A program made the translations under genes and the position numbers. The notes below the pieces were generated by a model. The model searched no databases. It had not been told where the DNA came from and saw only the letters and a list, made by a program, of their open reading frames with translations. From the NCBI RefSeq assembly GCF_019578655.1, contig NC_063256.1, positions 6,944,001 through 7,008,000 of the forward strand: 64,000 nt of DNA, given 5' to 3'. This DNA is from Ricinus communis (taxonomy: Eukaryota; Streptophyta; Magnoliopsida; Malpighiales; Euphorbiaceae). The first letter of the stretch is position 1. The number at the start of each line of letters is the position of its first letter. Positions 26,401 to 39,817 of this stretch are shown here, piece after piece.

Positions 26401-28045
26401 AATTTTTTTCCTTCTGTTTTTGTTTTTCCTTGATGCTTCGGTTAAGTTCGTACACTTACATTTTTTCAACTTTAGGAAAAGAAGCTTTCAGAGGACAATG
26501 TGAAGGACTTGTCTGGTGATTTGCAGGTAACTTGATGCTTTCCTTTTTGCCACCCATTCAATGGAATAATTCAGGATGTCTTCTATTGATCAGTACAGTT
26601 AAGATCACATCTGTTTAGAATAGTTTTCCAACAAACTGCTTCAGCAATATGAGTAGGGTAGTTTTAAAATACATGGTACTCCATGTTCTTTTGGGAGTTG
26701 TTGTATAGGTTGAATTAGAAAGTATTGCTCAGAGATAAACTATGGTGCTTATCATGTGCCATTATTGAATTGCAGTCAGATACATGTGTAAAACGCTACT
26801 CAAGAGAAAACCAAATAGTTCAATTACATTGCGGCATGCTGCAATTGGTTTTTCTGGAAATACCTTTATGGTATTTTGATCATATCATTTGTTGCCAATA
26901 AAATCTTAGTATAAATCTCATCCTCTTTCGTGTTCTCATCAGTGTTTATCTCATCTTTTTTCCTATGATGCAATATAATTTGATAGATTCCACTTTCCGC
27001 CTTCTTTTAAGCATTCTGTGCTGACATTGTTTTCTTCTCTCAGAAACTGATAGATGAATATATGAAGAAGATTGACACCATCTTCAAACAAAAGGAAAAG
27101 GTAGCTTTTTGATAATCAAACTGGTAGAATGGAAATTGTGGTTTACTTATGCTTCATCATTATTATTCAGCTGATTGTTTTCTTGCACGAATAATCCATA
27201 GATGTAATACACATAGCACCGCCAGACCTATGGTAAACATCTTTACTTATCTTGAATTACACAAAGGTAGAAGCTTTTGCACAAACTCATTAAAAATGGA
27301 ATATGGATTCTTTTGGCTTGGGTTTAAATTTACTGTAAGCTCCCAGGTTATTTTGGCAAGTCAGATCAAAAGCTGAAGAAGTAGCTTACCGATTAAAAGA
27401 TAAATCCTGAAAAGAACAGGTGAAAGTGACTTAAATCAGGGATTCAAAAAGGTAAAAAGTTAGAATAGCTAAGATAGAAATGTTATCACAAAGCTGAGCA
27501 ATCTTATATGATAAATGGGCAATAAATTAGGATCATATTTTGTTATCATTAGATTTGGGAATAAAGTTGAAGTATTCAGCTGTTCAAGTTATACTTTTGT
27601 GAAATTGCAAGAAAGAAAACGAGTAAAGATATTGAATGATGGGCCTTGATATTTTGGCTTTTAATGGGGAAGTGGAACTTTCATGGCTGTCAAGTAAGAA
27701 TACGGTCTTATCAGAATAAAGATGCAACTTTCTATCATTTTGCATCTGCAACTTATCCCAACAGAAGCATCCAAGCGTGAAGAGAGTGAAATAATATTCT
27801 GGATACTTCCAAACTCCCAATTAGCTTATATAATGAAATTGAGAGGGAGGGCTATTGTCATTTGTCAAAACAATCAAAGAGTGCTGCATCCTCAGTGCTG
27901 TCCACCCCGGTTATTTTACTGATTAGGAAATCCAATTAGACCAGCCTGAGACTATTCCGTTGACAATTGTATTTTGATTTTCTTATATGATGGTTGTCAT
28001 ATGCTGATCTTGAGTTTGTTCTTTCAGGAATTGCTGAAGGTTTGA
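23408..28045 (+). CDS. RRF: Ribosome recycling factor, chloroplastic (11 exons, 265 aa)
   Basis: CDS join: 23408-23462, 23569-23710, 23833-23902, 24042-24137, 24478-24575, 24950-25061, 25267-25308, 26308-26364, 26476-26526, 27044-27100, 28028-28045 (798 nt). After translation stops, RRF together with elongation factor G splits the ribosome and releases mRNA. This one should act in plastids: residues 1 to about 80 are Ser/basic-rich like a transit peptide, and the RRF domain follows ([20 protein letters not shown] near residue 90, then [11 protein letters not shown] and [17 protein letters not shown]). The C-terminal helix contains [19 protein letters not shown] and [19 protein letters not shown]. 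Intron 2 (23711-23832) has a GC donor (AG|GCAAGT). With it the frame runs on as [19 protein letters not shown], whereas the GT four bases further in breaks the frame. The length matches plant plastid RRF. Confidence 0.96.
24626..24709. repeat. 42-bp tandem duplication in RRF intron 5
   Basis: Two adjacent 42-base copies (24626-24667 and 24668-24709) starting TAGACTATGTTCATTTAC differ only at the last base. The near-identity shows a recent local duplication. It lies in the intron between the exons ending at 24575 and starting at 24950, so coding sequence is unaffected. Confidence 0.95.
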
Positions 28046-29289
28046 CGACTGATGGATTACAGACGTAAATGAGTGAGCCTCTGCTTGAAGTCTTCTTTTG
28101 AGCTTAACTTGTGATGAAGACTTTTCTACAACTGTCCATAGGCACTTCGGAAATTAATTGGATATGAATGGTCGTTATGTTGTCAAATGAAAGATGAGAT
28201 GCAGTCTTTTACTTCTTTTTTTTTGAAAAAACAGAAAAGAAAAGAAGAAAACCATTTTGTAAGTCATTGTATAGCAATTTTCAAAATTCTCCTTCCTTCA
28301 TTGTCTCCACTCAGGAATTCCTCCAAATAGCGTCTACAAGAAAATATTGTCCTTGTCGACATTCTAATGGTGAGGAATGTTAGCCCTGTTATTTTTTTTC
28401 CAACATCTGTTCCCCATGCCATTCTTCCTCGTACATTCTTTATCTGATAGTGTATGTGTCACACCATAGTTTCTTATCTACAGTCTTACTTGAGCTGCTG
28501 TAAGCATAAAACTATATGCATTTTGTGCTGAAATCTACTCAACTGCAATTCCAAGTATGAACAGTTATTTCTTAAGGACCAATACCAGTAAGCAAACCAT
28601 CTACATTTGGTCTAGCCACATTCCTTGCATTGTTTTCGTTTTATAAGCTGGCGACCTTACCAATTTAGTATATTGTTTGATTTGAAAAAGAGAATTTTGA
28701 GGAAACCTTCAAAGTGGATATCGTCCCCCACATTTCAAGTTCTTGGCCAGCTCTATTCCGGAAGAGAGAGAGCTAAAGTTGGATGAGAACAATTTCTGAG
28801 AAACTTCCAAGAAACATGGAGGTACAGATTTCTTGTTAGCAACCATGAGTTATTACTTGTTAGGTGAGGACCACCACGCACTGTACTAAAGCAACTCTTT
28901 TTGGCTCGAGTAGTTGATAATTGATAGGCAGATGAGCTACGGTTCTTTTGATTGCATTTGCACTACCCTTGTTTGATTTTAAACCCAATGGGATAACCAT
29001 CATCATCATCATGCTTACCGGTCTCTTTCCTTTCTAAGGGATTTGAGGATGTGAACAAGTTTTGTGGATTAGAATGAACTTTTTTAGCCCACTTTCAATG
29101 GTTCCTCGAGCAAAATCATTTTAGTCCCACCACCCATGTCCACATTGTATCATCCTTTAAGGCAAAAAGTTACCCATCAAGAAACTACTTCGAATAGGGT
29201 CGGTTACCTATTTATTATAAACTAGTGTATCCTTGACCTTAGAACGTCGAATGCTTGTTTTAACTATTATTATCTCTCTCATCACATAT

Positions 29290-29545
29290 TCTAATGCTAT
29301 ATTTGATTAAATTTATAAAAAAAATTATTTTATATGAAAAACAATTAAAATGAAAATAATTAAGTTATAAAAAAATTTCTTTTTTTTAATGTTATAAACT
29401 ATATTAGTTTACAAATATGAAATTTATTTAAAAACTTTATTTATTTTATTATAATTCAGTTTATCTATGATTAAATTTTAATTAAACATAAAATTTTAAA
29501 TAATTATATAAATTTTATAAACTTCAACCAAATACAATAATACAA
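29290..29545. mobile_element. Possible short MITE
   Basis: The left end, near AATGCTATATTTGATTAAATTT, pairs imperfectly with the reverse complement of the right end, near AACTTCAACCAAATACAATAAT. The interior is AT-rich and non-coding. The size and the TTTGGT-type ends suit a non-autonomous DNA transposon. The match is imperfect and no clear target duplication was seen. Confidence 0.3.
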
Positions 29546-31373
29546 TCTATTTTTCTTAAATTTATCAACACTTTTATTTTTAATAAATTTTATTTTCATC
29601 ATTGGCCAGTGATAGTGTTAAAGCTGCTCAGACTTAGTACCTTCCATGCGAAGATAAAGCTAGCGATTGACAAATTAATTTTAAAATTAGTTTATTTTTT
29701 TCATTCGTATTTGGTGGTTATTCTACTAGTTTTCTTTAATTAAATAAAAGAAAGAAAATGCAAATACTATGACCCATTGGGTATGGGACCCAGCGACAAA
29801 AAAGGAAGCAGTTTACATGGGATTACTCCTCCTCCATTCTCGAATGGCTTTTAACTTTCCTCATTAATTATCTTATTAGGAAATGCCTCAAAGATATTGA
29901 AAATTGATGTGTGTTTATTTGTTAATTAGGTTCTTGGTTCCCGTCATATTCTTCTAAATATTATTAAAATAAACACAGACAATCCCATTTACAATATAAT
30001 ATCATAACTTGATAGTGTTGTTCGTCCTGCTAATGATTTCTTTTTCATTTTTAAAAGCCATTAGTCCAGAGTCTTCCATTACAACTCATAGGAACATTAA
30101 TAAAATAATAATAAAAGGCTCTTCGCATTTCAATGCAATAACAAAATCTTACACAAAACAAATACAAAATTTAAAATATTATATAATATGATTTTAAAAT
30201 GTTATAAAAGGGACAATATAATATCAATTTTCAAGTTGCTTGTTGCTTGACCCATTAGTATGCTAATATCCATAAAATTAAAACTGATTAAACAATGATA
30301 CAATCTCGCAAACTTCACTAAACCCCTCTTCAGTGCTTACATTATTGACAAATTCGTCAAGACAAAACCTTTTCTTTATATATATATCCAAGTTGAATCC
30401 AATTAATGATAAAATAAATGGTCTAGGTTATAATATTCTTTCTTTATAATAAAATATTTAAAAGATGAGGTTGTTCTTAACCCACTAACTTATTTTAATT
30501 ATATAATTTACATTTGAAAATAACAAAGTAAAGGTTACTTTATAAGATCTATTTGATTAAGGTGACATATAATTAATAATTTGATTAATTGAGTTCTATT
30601 AATACATATAAAATTATTAACCAATGGTCAAGTGTGATTAGGATTCGTGTAACACTTGTTTATTGTGTTATTCTGTATTAATAATTATTTTTGTTTTGGG
30701 TATGTGGAAGAGTGGATGGATTCCTTTGCTTGGATTCAATAGTACTTAAAAATAATTAAAATAAACCTGAGGTGTTGGAAAGCTAAAGAAGCATGCTTTT
30801 TTTATTATTTATTTTTAATTAGAAAGGAGAATATAATAGCAAGTATTTTGTGCACATCCATTGTAGAATGGTCCAAAAATAATGTACTTATTTAATGTAT
30901 ATGAATAGTTTATTGCATTGAATTGAATCATTATTGCATAAAATATTGTCTCTAGTCAACAATTTCCTATGCCAGTTACTAGTATGAATTGTTGAATGTT
31001 TGTGGGAGTCCCCCACCTATATATAATAAAATGAATATGGTTCCATTAAATCGAAAGTGCTAATTTTCTTTCATAATTAATTAGTTCCTCTTATTTTTAG
31101 AGTTTTATGGGGTATAAATTTTGAAATTCATTTTTAAAATAGTCTTATTTTATAAATTTATATTAAAATAATTAATTAATTAAAGGACAATACATAAATT
31201 TGGTTTACATTTTTATATTGGACGTAATGATGTATTAAATTTATTGAAATATTTTATGACGATTAAAAAAGCAATTGATTGTTTATAAAAATAAATTTTA
31301 AATTTTAAAATTGTTGCTTTTATAAAAGACTTGGAGTTAATAAATATGTTTGAGTTGCCTTAGGAATTCTAAT

Positions 31374-31580
31374 AGTTTTTGGTGAATTCTAGAATGTTAT
31401 AGTTTATAATAATTTTAAGAATATTTATATATTTATTAATAAAGAATTATAAAATTTTGTTAATAAATTTAATTTAGATTTAATATTTTTTATCAAACAC
31501 ATAAAGAAAATATTAAAAATTACTATAAACTACGACATTTTAAAACTGGTTCAATTATTTTAAAATTTTGAATTCTCCCT
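31374..31580. mobile_element. Possible short MITE (inverted-repeat element)
   Basis: GAATGTTATAGTTTATAATA (31393-31412) pairs with the reverse complement of a segment near 31520-31545 with few mismatches. GAATTCT motifs lie outside both arms. Inside is AT-rich non-coding sequence of about 100 bases. Confidence 0.35.
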
Positions 31581-32369
31581 TTTAATCATGCGATCTGTTG
31601 CTTGTTTGATGTGTGAATTTAGTTGGGTGGTATAACAAGCAAAGAAAAACAATTTTGTTGATAATAATAAGAAGAATAGGTATTTTTTATTTGATGAAAG
31701 GATTTTGAAGAAGAACAATTGTGTTCAATTTTGATTCCTATGTCCTACACTATAATTAAGTTGGTGGCTGCAATCATAACTTAAACACAGGTTTGAATGA
31801 AAGTTTAATAATCCTCAATTCCATCATCATTTGTCTCTTTTTTCTTCCCCTTCAATTCTAAGTCTCAAAACCACTTTTGATCACAGAATCTAAACTCTTT
31901 CATTATTCGCCACCCAATCAATTGCATCACTTTTTTAACAAATAATATGTCAATATAACAATATTAAAAATACAATTAAAAAATATTAAAACTTTTTTAT
32001 TTTTCAATGCTTTGACTAAAATAGCTATTTTAAATTGAAAATTCACTCTTTATTTTCAATTATATAAACACTATATCAGCAAAATACCATAGTTGTTTGA
32101 AATTTTAAATTTCATAAATATTTTTATATGATTATCCACAGAAAAGAAAAAAAAAACACTTTAATGAAATTAAAAAGTAGACAAGTAGGACGTAGGTTTT
32201 ATATTATTTATCGCCACGTGTACTTATCACGATTGATCTTGATATTTTTACTACATTAGATATTTTCTTTTTTTCTTCTCTCTCTCTTCCTTTTCAAGAT
32301 TTAACTATTATGGGATAAAATGTGGTTTAATAATTCTATCCTTTTCACCCTACAAACAACCGTATACTA

Positions 32370-32910
32370 TCATTGTCTATCTCTGGTTTGTCTCCTCCGC
32401 TGCTTATGTCATCACAGTGCCACCTCATTGTTCAGACTTTTAGTATGGGATCATTTTCTGCAACTTCTATGATCGCGACTCCACTTCCACACTCTGGGCT
32501 GCCAACAGATTATGGACCGCCCGTGTGGAACGACACCAACGGCGGAGATCTCGCCCTTGATTTGGAAGCACAAGATCGTTGGTTTGGTGCCGCCAGCGCC
32601 AGGTCAGACTCGCTTTTTATGATTGGTTTGTCAAAATAAGCACACATCCACGTGGGATTCGAATCCGATGGCTATTTTGCTTACTGATAAAAGAACAGAC
32701 AATCCGATCCATCAATTTCCTACATGCGGGCCATCGGGTTGAGGTCTCCTGTAGGGGGATCCGCTTGCGTGGCTTAAAAATATATAGCGAATTTGACCGG
32801 TTGGAGCGGTTGCTATGGAACTCAAGTCTCACGTCACGTGATGCCCTTTTATGTACGGACAAAGAGTTTGTTTGCCCCTCCAACTTGTCCAAAAAGATCA
32901 AATAAGGCAG
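32370..32910. other. Less AT-rich island of unknown nature
   Basis: About 540 bases with clearly higher GC than the DNA on either side. Open frames of 88-109 codons occur on both strands, but I recognise no domain, and the frames overlap each other antisense, so none can be trusted. The plus-strand translation includes GGDLALDLEAQDRWFGAAS, which has natural-looking composition. Two G-boxes (CACGTG at 32649-32654 and 32835-32840) are present. It could be a gene relic, a conserved regulatory block or an unannotated exon. Confidence 0.35.
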
Positions 32911-33218
32911 AAACTCTATTTTAACATGAATTTTGCATGTACACAAAAATTAATTACATATATTAATTATTTATTATGATTTTATCTTAAACATCAAACT
33001 TCTACCGAAAAAAGTCCAAACTTTTTCTTTCATTCTCTCTTACAATTTTTTTTTTTCTTTCAACCATCTCTAGTTATAATACGTGTTTCATTAATTTTTG
33101 TTATTTCGTGGCACTATTAAAATTTGTTTCTTTTTTCATCATAATTTCATTATGAAATCAAAATTTTCTTGTGCTATCAATGGAAAGAGACAAAAGAGAA
33201 GAATTTATAATACCAAAA

Positions 33219-33857
33219 GGCCTGTTTGGTTCGGCTGATCAATGCAACTGGTAGCTAGCGGCTGATAACTATAAATTAAACTGTTTGATAGAATTTTATT
33301 AGCGATTGCTGTCATTATATCAAATGACCATTAAATGTATAATTTATCGTTAAATATATTTTATTTTATTATAATATATTTAATGATACAAATTAATAAA
33401 AATAATTTATAATAATTTGAAATTTTATAATTAATTTTTTAAACTCAACTATATTTATTATTAAAAATATTAATAAAAATTATTTAAAAAGAAGAAATTA
33501 AAATTCTACTAATAGAAATTCTTAATTTCAAATACTATAATTTTACATATTATAATTATTTAACTATTAAGAATAATTTTAAAATAATAATTATTTATTT
33601 TAAAAATAAAAATTTAATTATATGAACTTATTTCTAATAAGTTTTAATAAGAATAATAGTGTCAAAATAAATAAAAAATCAAATCAATTATCAACTGATA
33701 AGAAAAAAACTTTAAAATAGCGCTGATATAATCAGCAGCTGATTAAGACTAAATCAACTATCAACTGTTGTTTCTTAAGTCTTTACCAAACGTTTTAATA
33801 TAGTTGTTTAATGAAAAACAACTATTAGCTACATCAAATTTCTGAACCATACAACCT
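33219..33857. mobile_element. hAT-like MITE, about 640 bp
   Basis: The left end AGGCCTGTTTGGTTCGGCTG and the right end (reverse complement AGGTTGTATGGTTCAG) are diverged inverted repeats. Subterminal blocks also mirror each other (AGCGGCTGATAACTAT at left; CAGCAGCTGATTAAG and ATCAACTATCAACTG at right). GGCCTGTTTGG ends are typical of hAT-derived MITEs in plants. The interior is AT-rich with no coding capacity. A clean 8-bp target duplication was not found, probably through decay. Confidence 0.6.
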
Positions 33858-35030
33858 CTAAAAATTATATTTAATTCAGCAATGAGTGATGAAGGGTGGC
33901 GGACTGTTTAATTTGAACTATTAAAAGTGTGATGATTGACACTTATAAAAATATGAACTTAATACTAAGGAGTATAAAAAGTAATTTTAAAAAGTTAATT
34001 CTCATCTTTTCTCAATTATTATCTAGAATTTTAATTATTTTTTAAAAATATTATAATTTGAATATTGTAAACACGTTATATATATTGATTTTATAGATAT
34101 TAATAATAAAATTGTTGACCAAGATAAATATAGTTGTTCAAGTTGCAATAGCTAGTAGTTGAAGAATAATTGCAAATTTAGAATTTGAACTTTTTGTTAA
34201 GAAAATTTAAGATGTGATCTTTATTTTTGTTATAAGTAGTTTTTAAGAAGAGTTGTTGGCTAAATTTGTGGCTTTTTATTTTTAAATATTAACGGTATTT
34301 GACTCAGTAGATTAAAGAGAAAAAAAAAAAGAGAATACCGTGAATGTTTTTTCTTGAAATAAAAGATGGTGGTTAGAAAAGTCGAAGAGAGTAAAGAAAA
34401 GGATATTGATAAAAATAAAAAATATTAATTAAAAATATATAAACAAAGAAATTGATTTTAATATAAATTAGAAAAAAATTGTAAAAATTATATCATAAAT
34501 ATTAATATATTTATTTTTATTAAATTAATTATAGTGTGTATTGTTTATGGACGTATAAACTTATAATAAAGTGTTTCATCGTAGTCGAATATGTGAAATA
34601 TATATCTAAAAATTAAGTTAAAAGTTGAGAGGGATCGTGGGCTATTTTATATAAATTCAGGTGCCAATGTATGTATTCAACCTTATAATTTATTGAAAAT
34701 TTTTGTTTTTTTTTTTCTTTCTAACTAGTGATGGAGTTTTTCTAGAAATTTTAGAATTTTTATTTCACTTTTCTTCACAGTGCACCGTACGAGGAAAAAG
34801 AAAAGGATTCTAATAATCCAAATGTGTCAATCCAAGGTTTTTCTTGATATTTTTGGGCAATTAAGAGGGCAAAATGACACTTTGTCCTTTTATCTACAGC
34901 AAGTTCCACGGGTAACCGGCTTCACACATTCTGACGAGAAGAAGAAGAACAGTACATGGACAAGTATAGTTTCATGGGTGGGTGGGATCCACTCACCGAA
35001 GAAGGTGAATGAACATACAGAGAATATAAA
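33858..35030. other. AT-rich spacer and TIC upstream region
   Basis: No gene. AT-rich to about 34750, then a mixed-composition stretch that should contain the TIC promoter and leader. The frames found near 34780-35105 on both strands overlap each other and match nothing I know. Confidence 0.5.
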
Positions 35031-35138
35031 TATTATATAAAGAAAAGAGTACAAGTAAAAGAAAGAAGAGATAAACAGAGAGCATAAAAAGAAACAGAAA
35101 GACAATAATAAAAAGCAGGTAAAAAGAGTAGTGAAACA

Positions 35139-35157
35139 GAGAGAGAGAGAGAGAGAG
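35139..35157 (+). repeat. (GA)n tract in the TIC leader
   Basis: Nine to ten GA units about 50-65 bases before the TIC start codon, probably in the 5' UTR. GAGA tracts in plant leaders are binding sites of BBR/BPC factors. No binding can be shown from sequence. Confidence 0.7.
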
Positions 35158-35203
35158 CGAGCAAAATAATTGGAAATTGCAGAGAATTCAATTTGATGAG
35201 AGA

Positions 35204-38200
35204 ATGGATAGAAGTAGAAAATTAAATATGGCTGCAGGAGGAGCCTCCGGTGGATTGTTAAAACGCCGACACAGAAGAAACACTCCCCTTCGAGACTCCC
35301 CTGGTAAAAAGAGATATTTATATGTTTATATTTGTATTAATAACATCTTTGTTGTTCAGTGGATTGATGATTTTATTTGGTGTCGGAAAAGAAGATGAGA
35401 CGCAAGAAAGAGATAGAGGGAGTACAAGGGAATTAATGACAGATCGTAGTAACACCAACAGCAAGCCGAGAAGAGAAATTAGCACACAAGAACAAGAACC
35501 AGAGCAAGAAACAACAGAAGATGAAGATGATAATGAAACCGGAGACTGTCCAAATGCGACGTCCTATTCTTCAGTGTTTCGCAATCATGTTCACCGGAAG
35601 AGCCTGCCTTCTTTTAAGGTTGCTGATGAAATGATTGCACTCTCCGTACCAAGAAAGTCTCGCTCAGGTTCACCAATCTCTGCTTTGTAGATTTCTTTTC
35701 TCTTCTTCTTTCTTTTTTTTTTTTTTTTGCCAGATTTGTGAAATTTTTAGTTATTCTTTTTTGTTTTTTCTTGCAGCTTCTGCGAAAAGGTTGAAGAAGA
35801 CTTGGGTTTCAGGAAATAGTGGAGATGATGCATCATCGAAGGTTGGTTGCTGCTGGTTCACTTTGAGTTTCAATTAAGTTTGGAATATTTTTGTGATTTT
35901 TGATGTTATTTCCAGAAACAAAAGACTACCGTTCCAAAAGTAGCTGTTGTTGAAGAGGAGGAGGAGGATATAGAGATTGAAATTGCTGAGGTGTTGTTTG
36001 GGTTGATGAAGCAATCATCATTTACCCCCAACATCGTTCATACTAAGGATACAGTTTTGGCCCTAAACAGTGGCCCTGTGCGTGTTGGTATATTTTTGCT
36101 TTTGCATTTTTGTTTTCTCTTCTTCTTCCTCCTCTTTTCACGAACTTGTTTTTGGTTTTTAATTCTTTTTACACAATGAATGATATCTACAGCTTCAAAG
36201 AAGCAGAAAGCGGAGGCTGATGATTCAATTCAAATACAAGACTCTTCAGTTAAAGATGAAAGCCAAGAAAAAATGCAACTGCTTTCCGGTAAATTGGAGA
36301 ACAACGCCCAACAGTGTGATATGACTAGTACTAAATCACCGGAGTCTCCTGTAAATTCAAAATTGGCGATCGAAGATACTGGTGTTGCTACCAAAGAAAA
36401 ATCTGTATCAGTAAAGAAGGAATTAGCTTCCTGCAATAAAGATTCCAAAGTGACAATAGCGTGAGCATCAAAGAATATAAAACCTTTTCCTTCTTTGGAT
36501 AGTTGATTCTCCCTCCTTAATGCGATCTTCTTCTTGTATTTATCAGGACTTCAAATCTATCCGAGGTAGAGGGCCACTGCATCGAGAAGTTCAAGATCGA
36601 TCTGATGGTGAGATATCTATTGATTAGAATTCCATCGGGATTTCCTGTTCACATTTCTGAACAAGACTACTTCCTTTTTAACAGGTTCCTCCTCCTCTGA
36701 TATCTTCTCCAGAACAAGATGGCTTCAGTGATAAGCCTACATCTGAGGATGTGGAAATGGTGAACAGACTTAGCTTTTCAACTACATTCAGCTTTTTGCT
36801 TATAGTTCAAATATTGCATTTGATATTTGTAACTCAGGTATTCACGGAATTTGCAGAAAATAGGAAATATGGTTAGGAAGGAAGAACAGGTTGAGAGATT
36901 GGTGAAGCAGGAACCAGTATCGGTAGTGGAACTTGAAGATAAGAAGATAAAGACAAATGGGCAGAAGCCAGAACCAAGAATTGATTTGGAGAAGCTGAAC
37001 CAGGACAGTAGAAATGACGATAGCACTCAATTACAGCAGAAACAGCAAGCTAAAGCTCCCATTTCTAAATTGGAAACAACTGGTATTCTACCTTTTAGCT
37101 TGCTGTTCAGTTTAATGATTTGTAACTTTCCTTTTAACTTGAATCTTAGAACTATATATTTGAATGCATATTTTTCCTTCCTTTTTGCCTCGTGTTATCA
37201 GCTGAATCTAGCTCAGTGCCTCTACCAATTGCAATTCCTGGTTGGCCAGGTGGTCTTCCTCCTCTCGGGTGCGATATTTCTCATCTTTCTTTCTTCTCAC
37301 TTCTGATTCTCCTTTTAGATTCTTCTGTTAAGAAAACATCCATGTGAGTATGGAACTTAGAAAATAACTCGTGTTTATTGGCAGATTCATGCCTTCCTTT
37401 CAGACAATCATGCCCTTGGATGGGACTGCAGGATCATCTGCAGCACTGCAGGTATCCTGTGTATTTTATTTTTCTTCAGGGCTAAAACTTTTGACATATG
37501 TGTTTTTTTTTTCTTCTAGTTATTCTTATTTTTTATTTTGAGTATTATTATAATTTCTGTCTACTTTAAACAATCACGCAGCCTCCTCCTTTTCTTCTCT
37601 CTCAACCTTGCTCGAAGAGATGTGCAACCCACCATTATATTGCTAGCAGCATTCGCTTGCACCAGCAGTTCACAAAAATGAACCATTTCTGGCCACCAAT
37701 AACTGGCCCTGCTGCTCTATATGGAAGCAAATCCAAAAATTCCAATAATATGCGTTACCTGGAGAATACGGTCATTGGAAATCCATTGCAAGGGAGCAAT
37801 CCAGTTGTCAATACAAACACTTGTCAGGAAAAAGGAGAGAATGTGCCAAATATTCCAGATTTTACCAGAAAAGATAGAAGCTCTGAAGGGGCCAACTTCA
37901 TAGACACAGTACAGAAAAAGCAGGTAGTGCTTCATCAATCCCCAGAGCCAGCCGCTGCTGCTAATTTAACGGTATGGCTTATCCAGTTAATATTTTTTGT
38001 TGGCTCCATAAATCTTGTACACTTATTGTATCATATATTTCCTTCTCAAGGCATACTCCTTTAGTGTTGTTGATCTTCTTTTTCTTGAACTATAGCATGG
38101 CCCTGCCTTCATTTTCTCTCTCACTCAGCATCAAGCACCAGCAACAACAACAGGAAGTCAAACTGAGGCTCCTAAATCTACTGCCTCATCAACATTGGCA

Positions 38201-39817
38201 GCTGCAGCTGCAGCTATGAGCTTCAGTTATCCAAATATGGCTGCCAATGAAGCTCCATATATGACACTACTACCAAACAGTGGTTACTCATTCCCTATCT
38301 CTGCCCCCATTGGGAACTCACAAGCATTCAGAGGTGGAAATCCTGCTCAAGCATTACCTTTCTATAATGGGTCCTTCTACACATCTCAGATTCTACATCC
38401 TTCCCAGTTTCAGCAGCAACAATCTCAAACATACCCTCTGATCCAACCAGTTCATCGGAATGCAAGCTCGTCAAGTGGCTCATCATCATCCCACAAACAA
38501 CCGCAAACTCAGCAGCTCCACAGGACACAGGTTAGTGGCAATAACTTTGTGACCTCTACAAGTTTGCAGTCACAGCAGCAACAGAAGCAGCATGTGCTAT
38601 CCCATCAATCAAGGAAGCTTGAATCTAATATGAGTGGAGAAAGTACCTCAACAATTGCTGATACTTGGGCCTCTCACTCTCAAAAGAGTGTTCATGGCCA
38701 GAGCTTCATGCTTCCTCTTCAGCCAAACTTTGCGTTAATGCCTTCCATAACTGTTGGTGGCAGTCGCAATTGTGGTGAGAAGCAGCAACCGCAGGAGAAG
38801 AGCTTGAAGGGTGGAGTTGAAATTATCCCTTCTCAAGCATTTGCATTGTCATTTGCCTCTTTCAATGGAGGTAATGCACCTTTAAACTTGAACTTCTCAG
38901 CCATGGCACAAAATCCCACAATTTTCCAAAGCCTTCCAGACATGACTCCTCAAGGTTACCAGGTTATATCTGCACCACAATCCACGCAAAAGAAAAATTA
39001 CCAACTGTCTGAAGGGAAGACTGGAGATAGTGCTGGCAACCCTGATGATAGGAAAAACGTCACGCTGGGAAACACATCAAATGTCGGCCGGACAATTGTT
39101 TTTGATAATTCAGCTAGAACCCTTAACTTCGTGTCATCTCCTTTCACTGGAAACTGGCCTTCTTGCTCCATTACTTCTAACACTAATGCTGCAGTTGCTG
39201 TTAATGCTCCAAATTCCCAGAAAAGCCAACTAAATAAGCTTCAGAAGCAGCATATTTTGCACCAACAGCAACCTAATGGAGTAGCTCAGAGTAAAACACC
39301 AATAGCTCACAGCCTGCCTTCATCTGCCATTAATTCCAAATTTCCAAATAACGCTCTCATTTTTACGCAAACTCTATCTCAAAGCAATAGCTCTCCCCAA
39401 AGTCCCCAGTGGACAAGCTCACAAAATATCCCAGCAACTCGAGCCGCAGGAGGACCTCTCTTAGCATCCAACGCATCAACACTTGAGAATGTTACCTGGC
39501 ATCAAGGAAGAGCTACACAAGGCCAAATATCTTTCGGGGGAGACCCCAAGGCCATATTAGCTCCCCAAGGGCAACAAATGCCTCCAAACAGTCAGTCTTC
39601 GTCTGTATTAGTTGCTGGGTCTCTACCTAGTTCTAGCAACTTGAGAACACCTACAATAAATGCCAAGGCAGCTAATTCATCAGTTAATGTGTTGCAGTCA
39701 CAGCAGAGTGACAACTCTTCTACTGGGAATGGCCAGAAATCATCCCCAGTTTGTGGTAGGGATGTACCTTCAATCTTAAGCACATGCCCCAGTCACCTTT
39801 CTCAGCTGAAGTACTAG
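35204..39817 (+). CDS. TIC: TIME FOR COFFEE-like protein (12 exons, 1162 aa)
   Basis: CDS join: 35204-35303, 35392-35667, 35777-35841, 35916-36087, 36193-36460, 36547-36607, 36685-36759, 36857-37082, 37202-37268, 37385-37451, 37582-37971, 38096-39817 (3489 nt, phases agree). TIC is a plant nuclear protein needed for clock amplitude and metabolic/jasmonate signalling; it has no known enzymatic domain. Family marks are the basic start MDRSRKLN with KRRHRRNTPLRDSP, the segment HRKSLPSFKVADEMIALSVP, KRLKKTWV, an acidic run with EIAEVLFGLMKQSS, the proline-rich IAIPGWPGGLPPLG, a KRCATHHYIASSI block, HGPAFIF, an Ala run (TLAAAAAAMS), then a long Gln/Ser/Asn-rich disordered tail ending SSPVCGRDVPSILSTCPSHLSQLKY. 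The start at 35204 was preferred because codons before it in frame lack ATG. It is shorter than Arabidopsis TIC (about 1550 aa), but the end looks natural. The exon 2 acceptor (GGAAAAG at 35391) is weak but is the only one keeping the frame. Confidence 0.93.

Larger units (their letters stand above)
28046..32369. other. RRF 3' UTR and gene-free AT-rich region
   Basis: The first few hundred bases are the 3' UTR of RRF. Beyond about 28400 no coding exon can be supported. The region becomes strongly AT-rich after 29250. It contains two MITE-like inverted-repeat elements that are listed separately. Confidence 0.55.

Noticed and set aside
32655..32740. tRNA-like B-box text (GATTCGAATC)
   Set aside because: No A-box at the right distance and no cloverleaf can be drawn; the motif is just a palindrome.
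32579..32946. Overlapping 108- and 109-codon frames on opposite strands
   Set aside because: They cannot both be real and neither shows a domain; described only as a compositional island.
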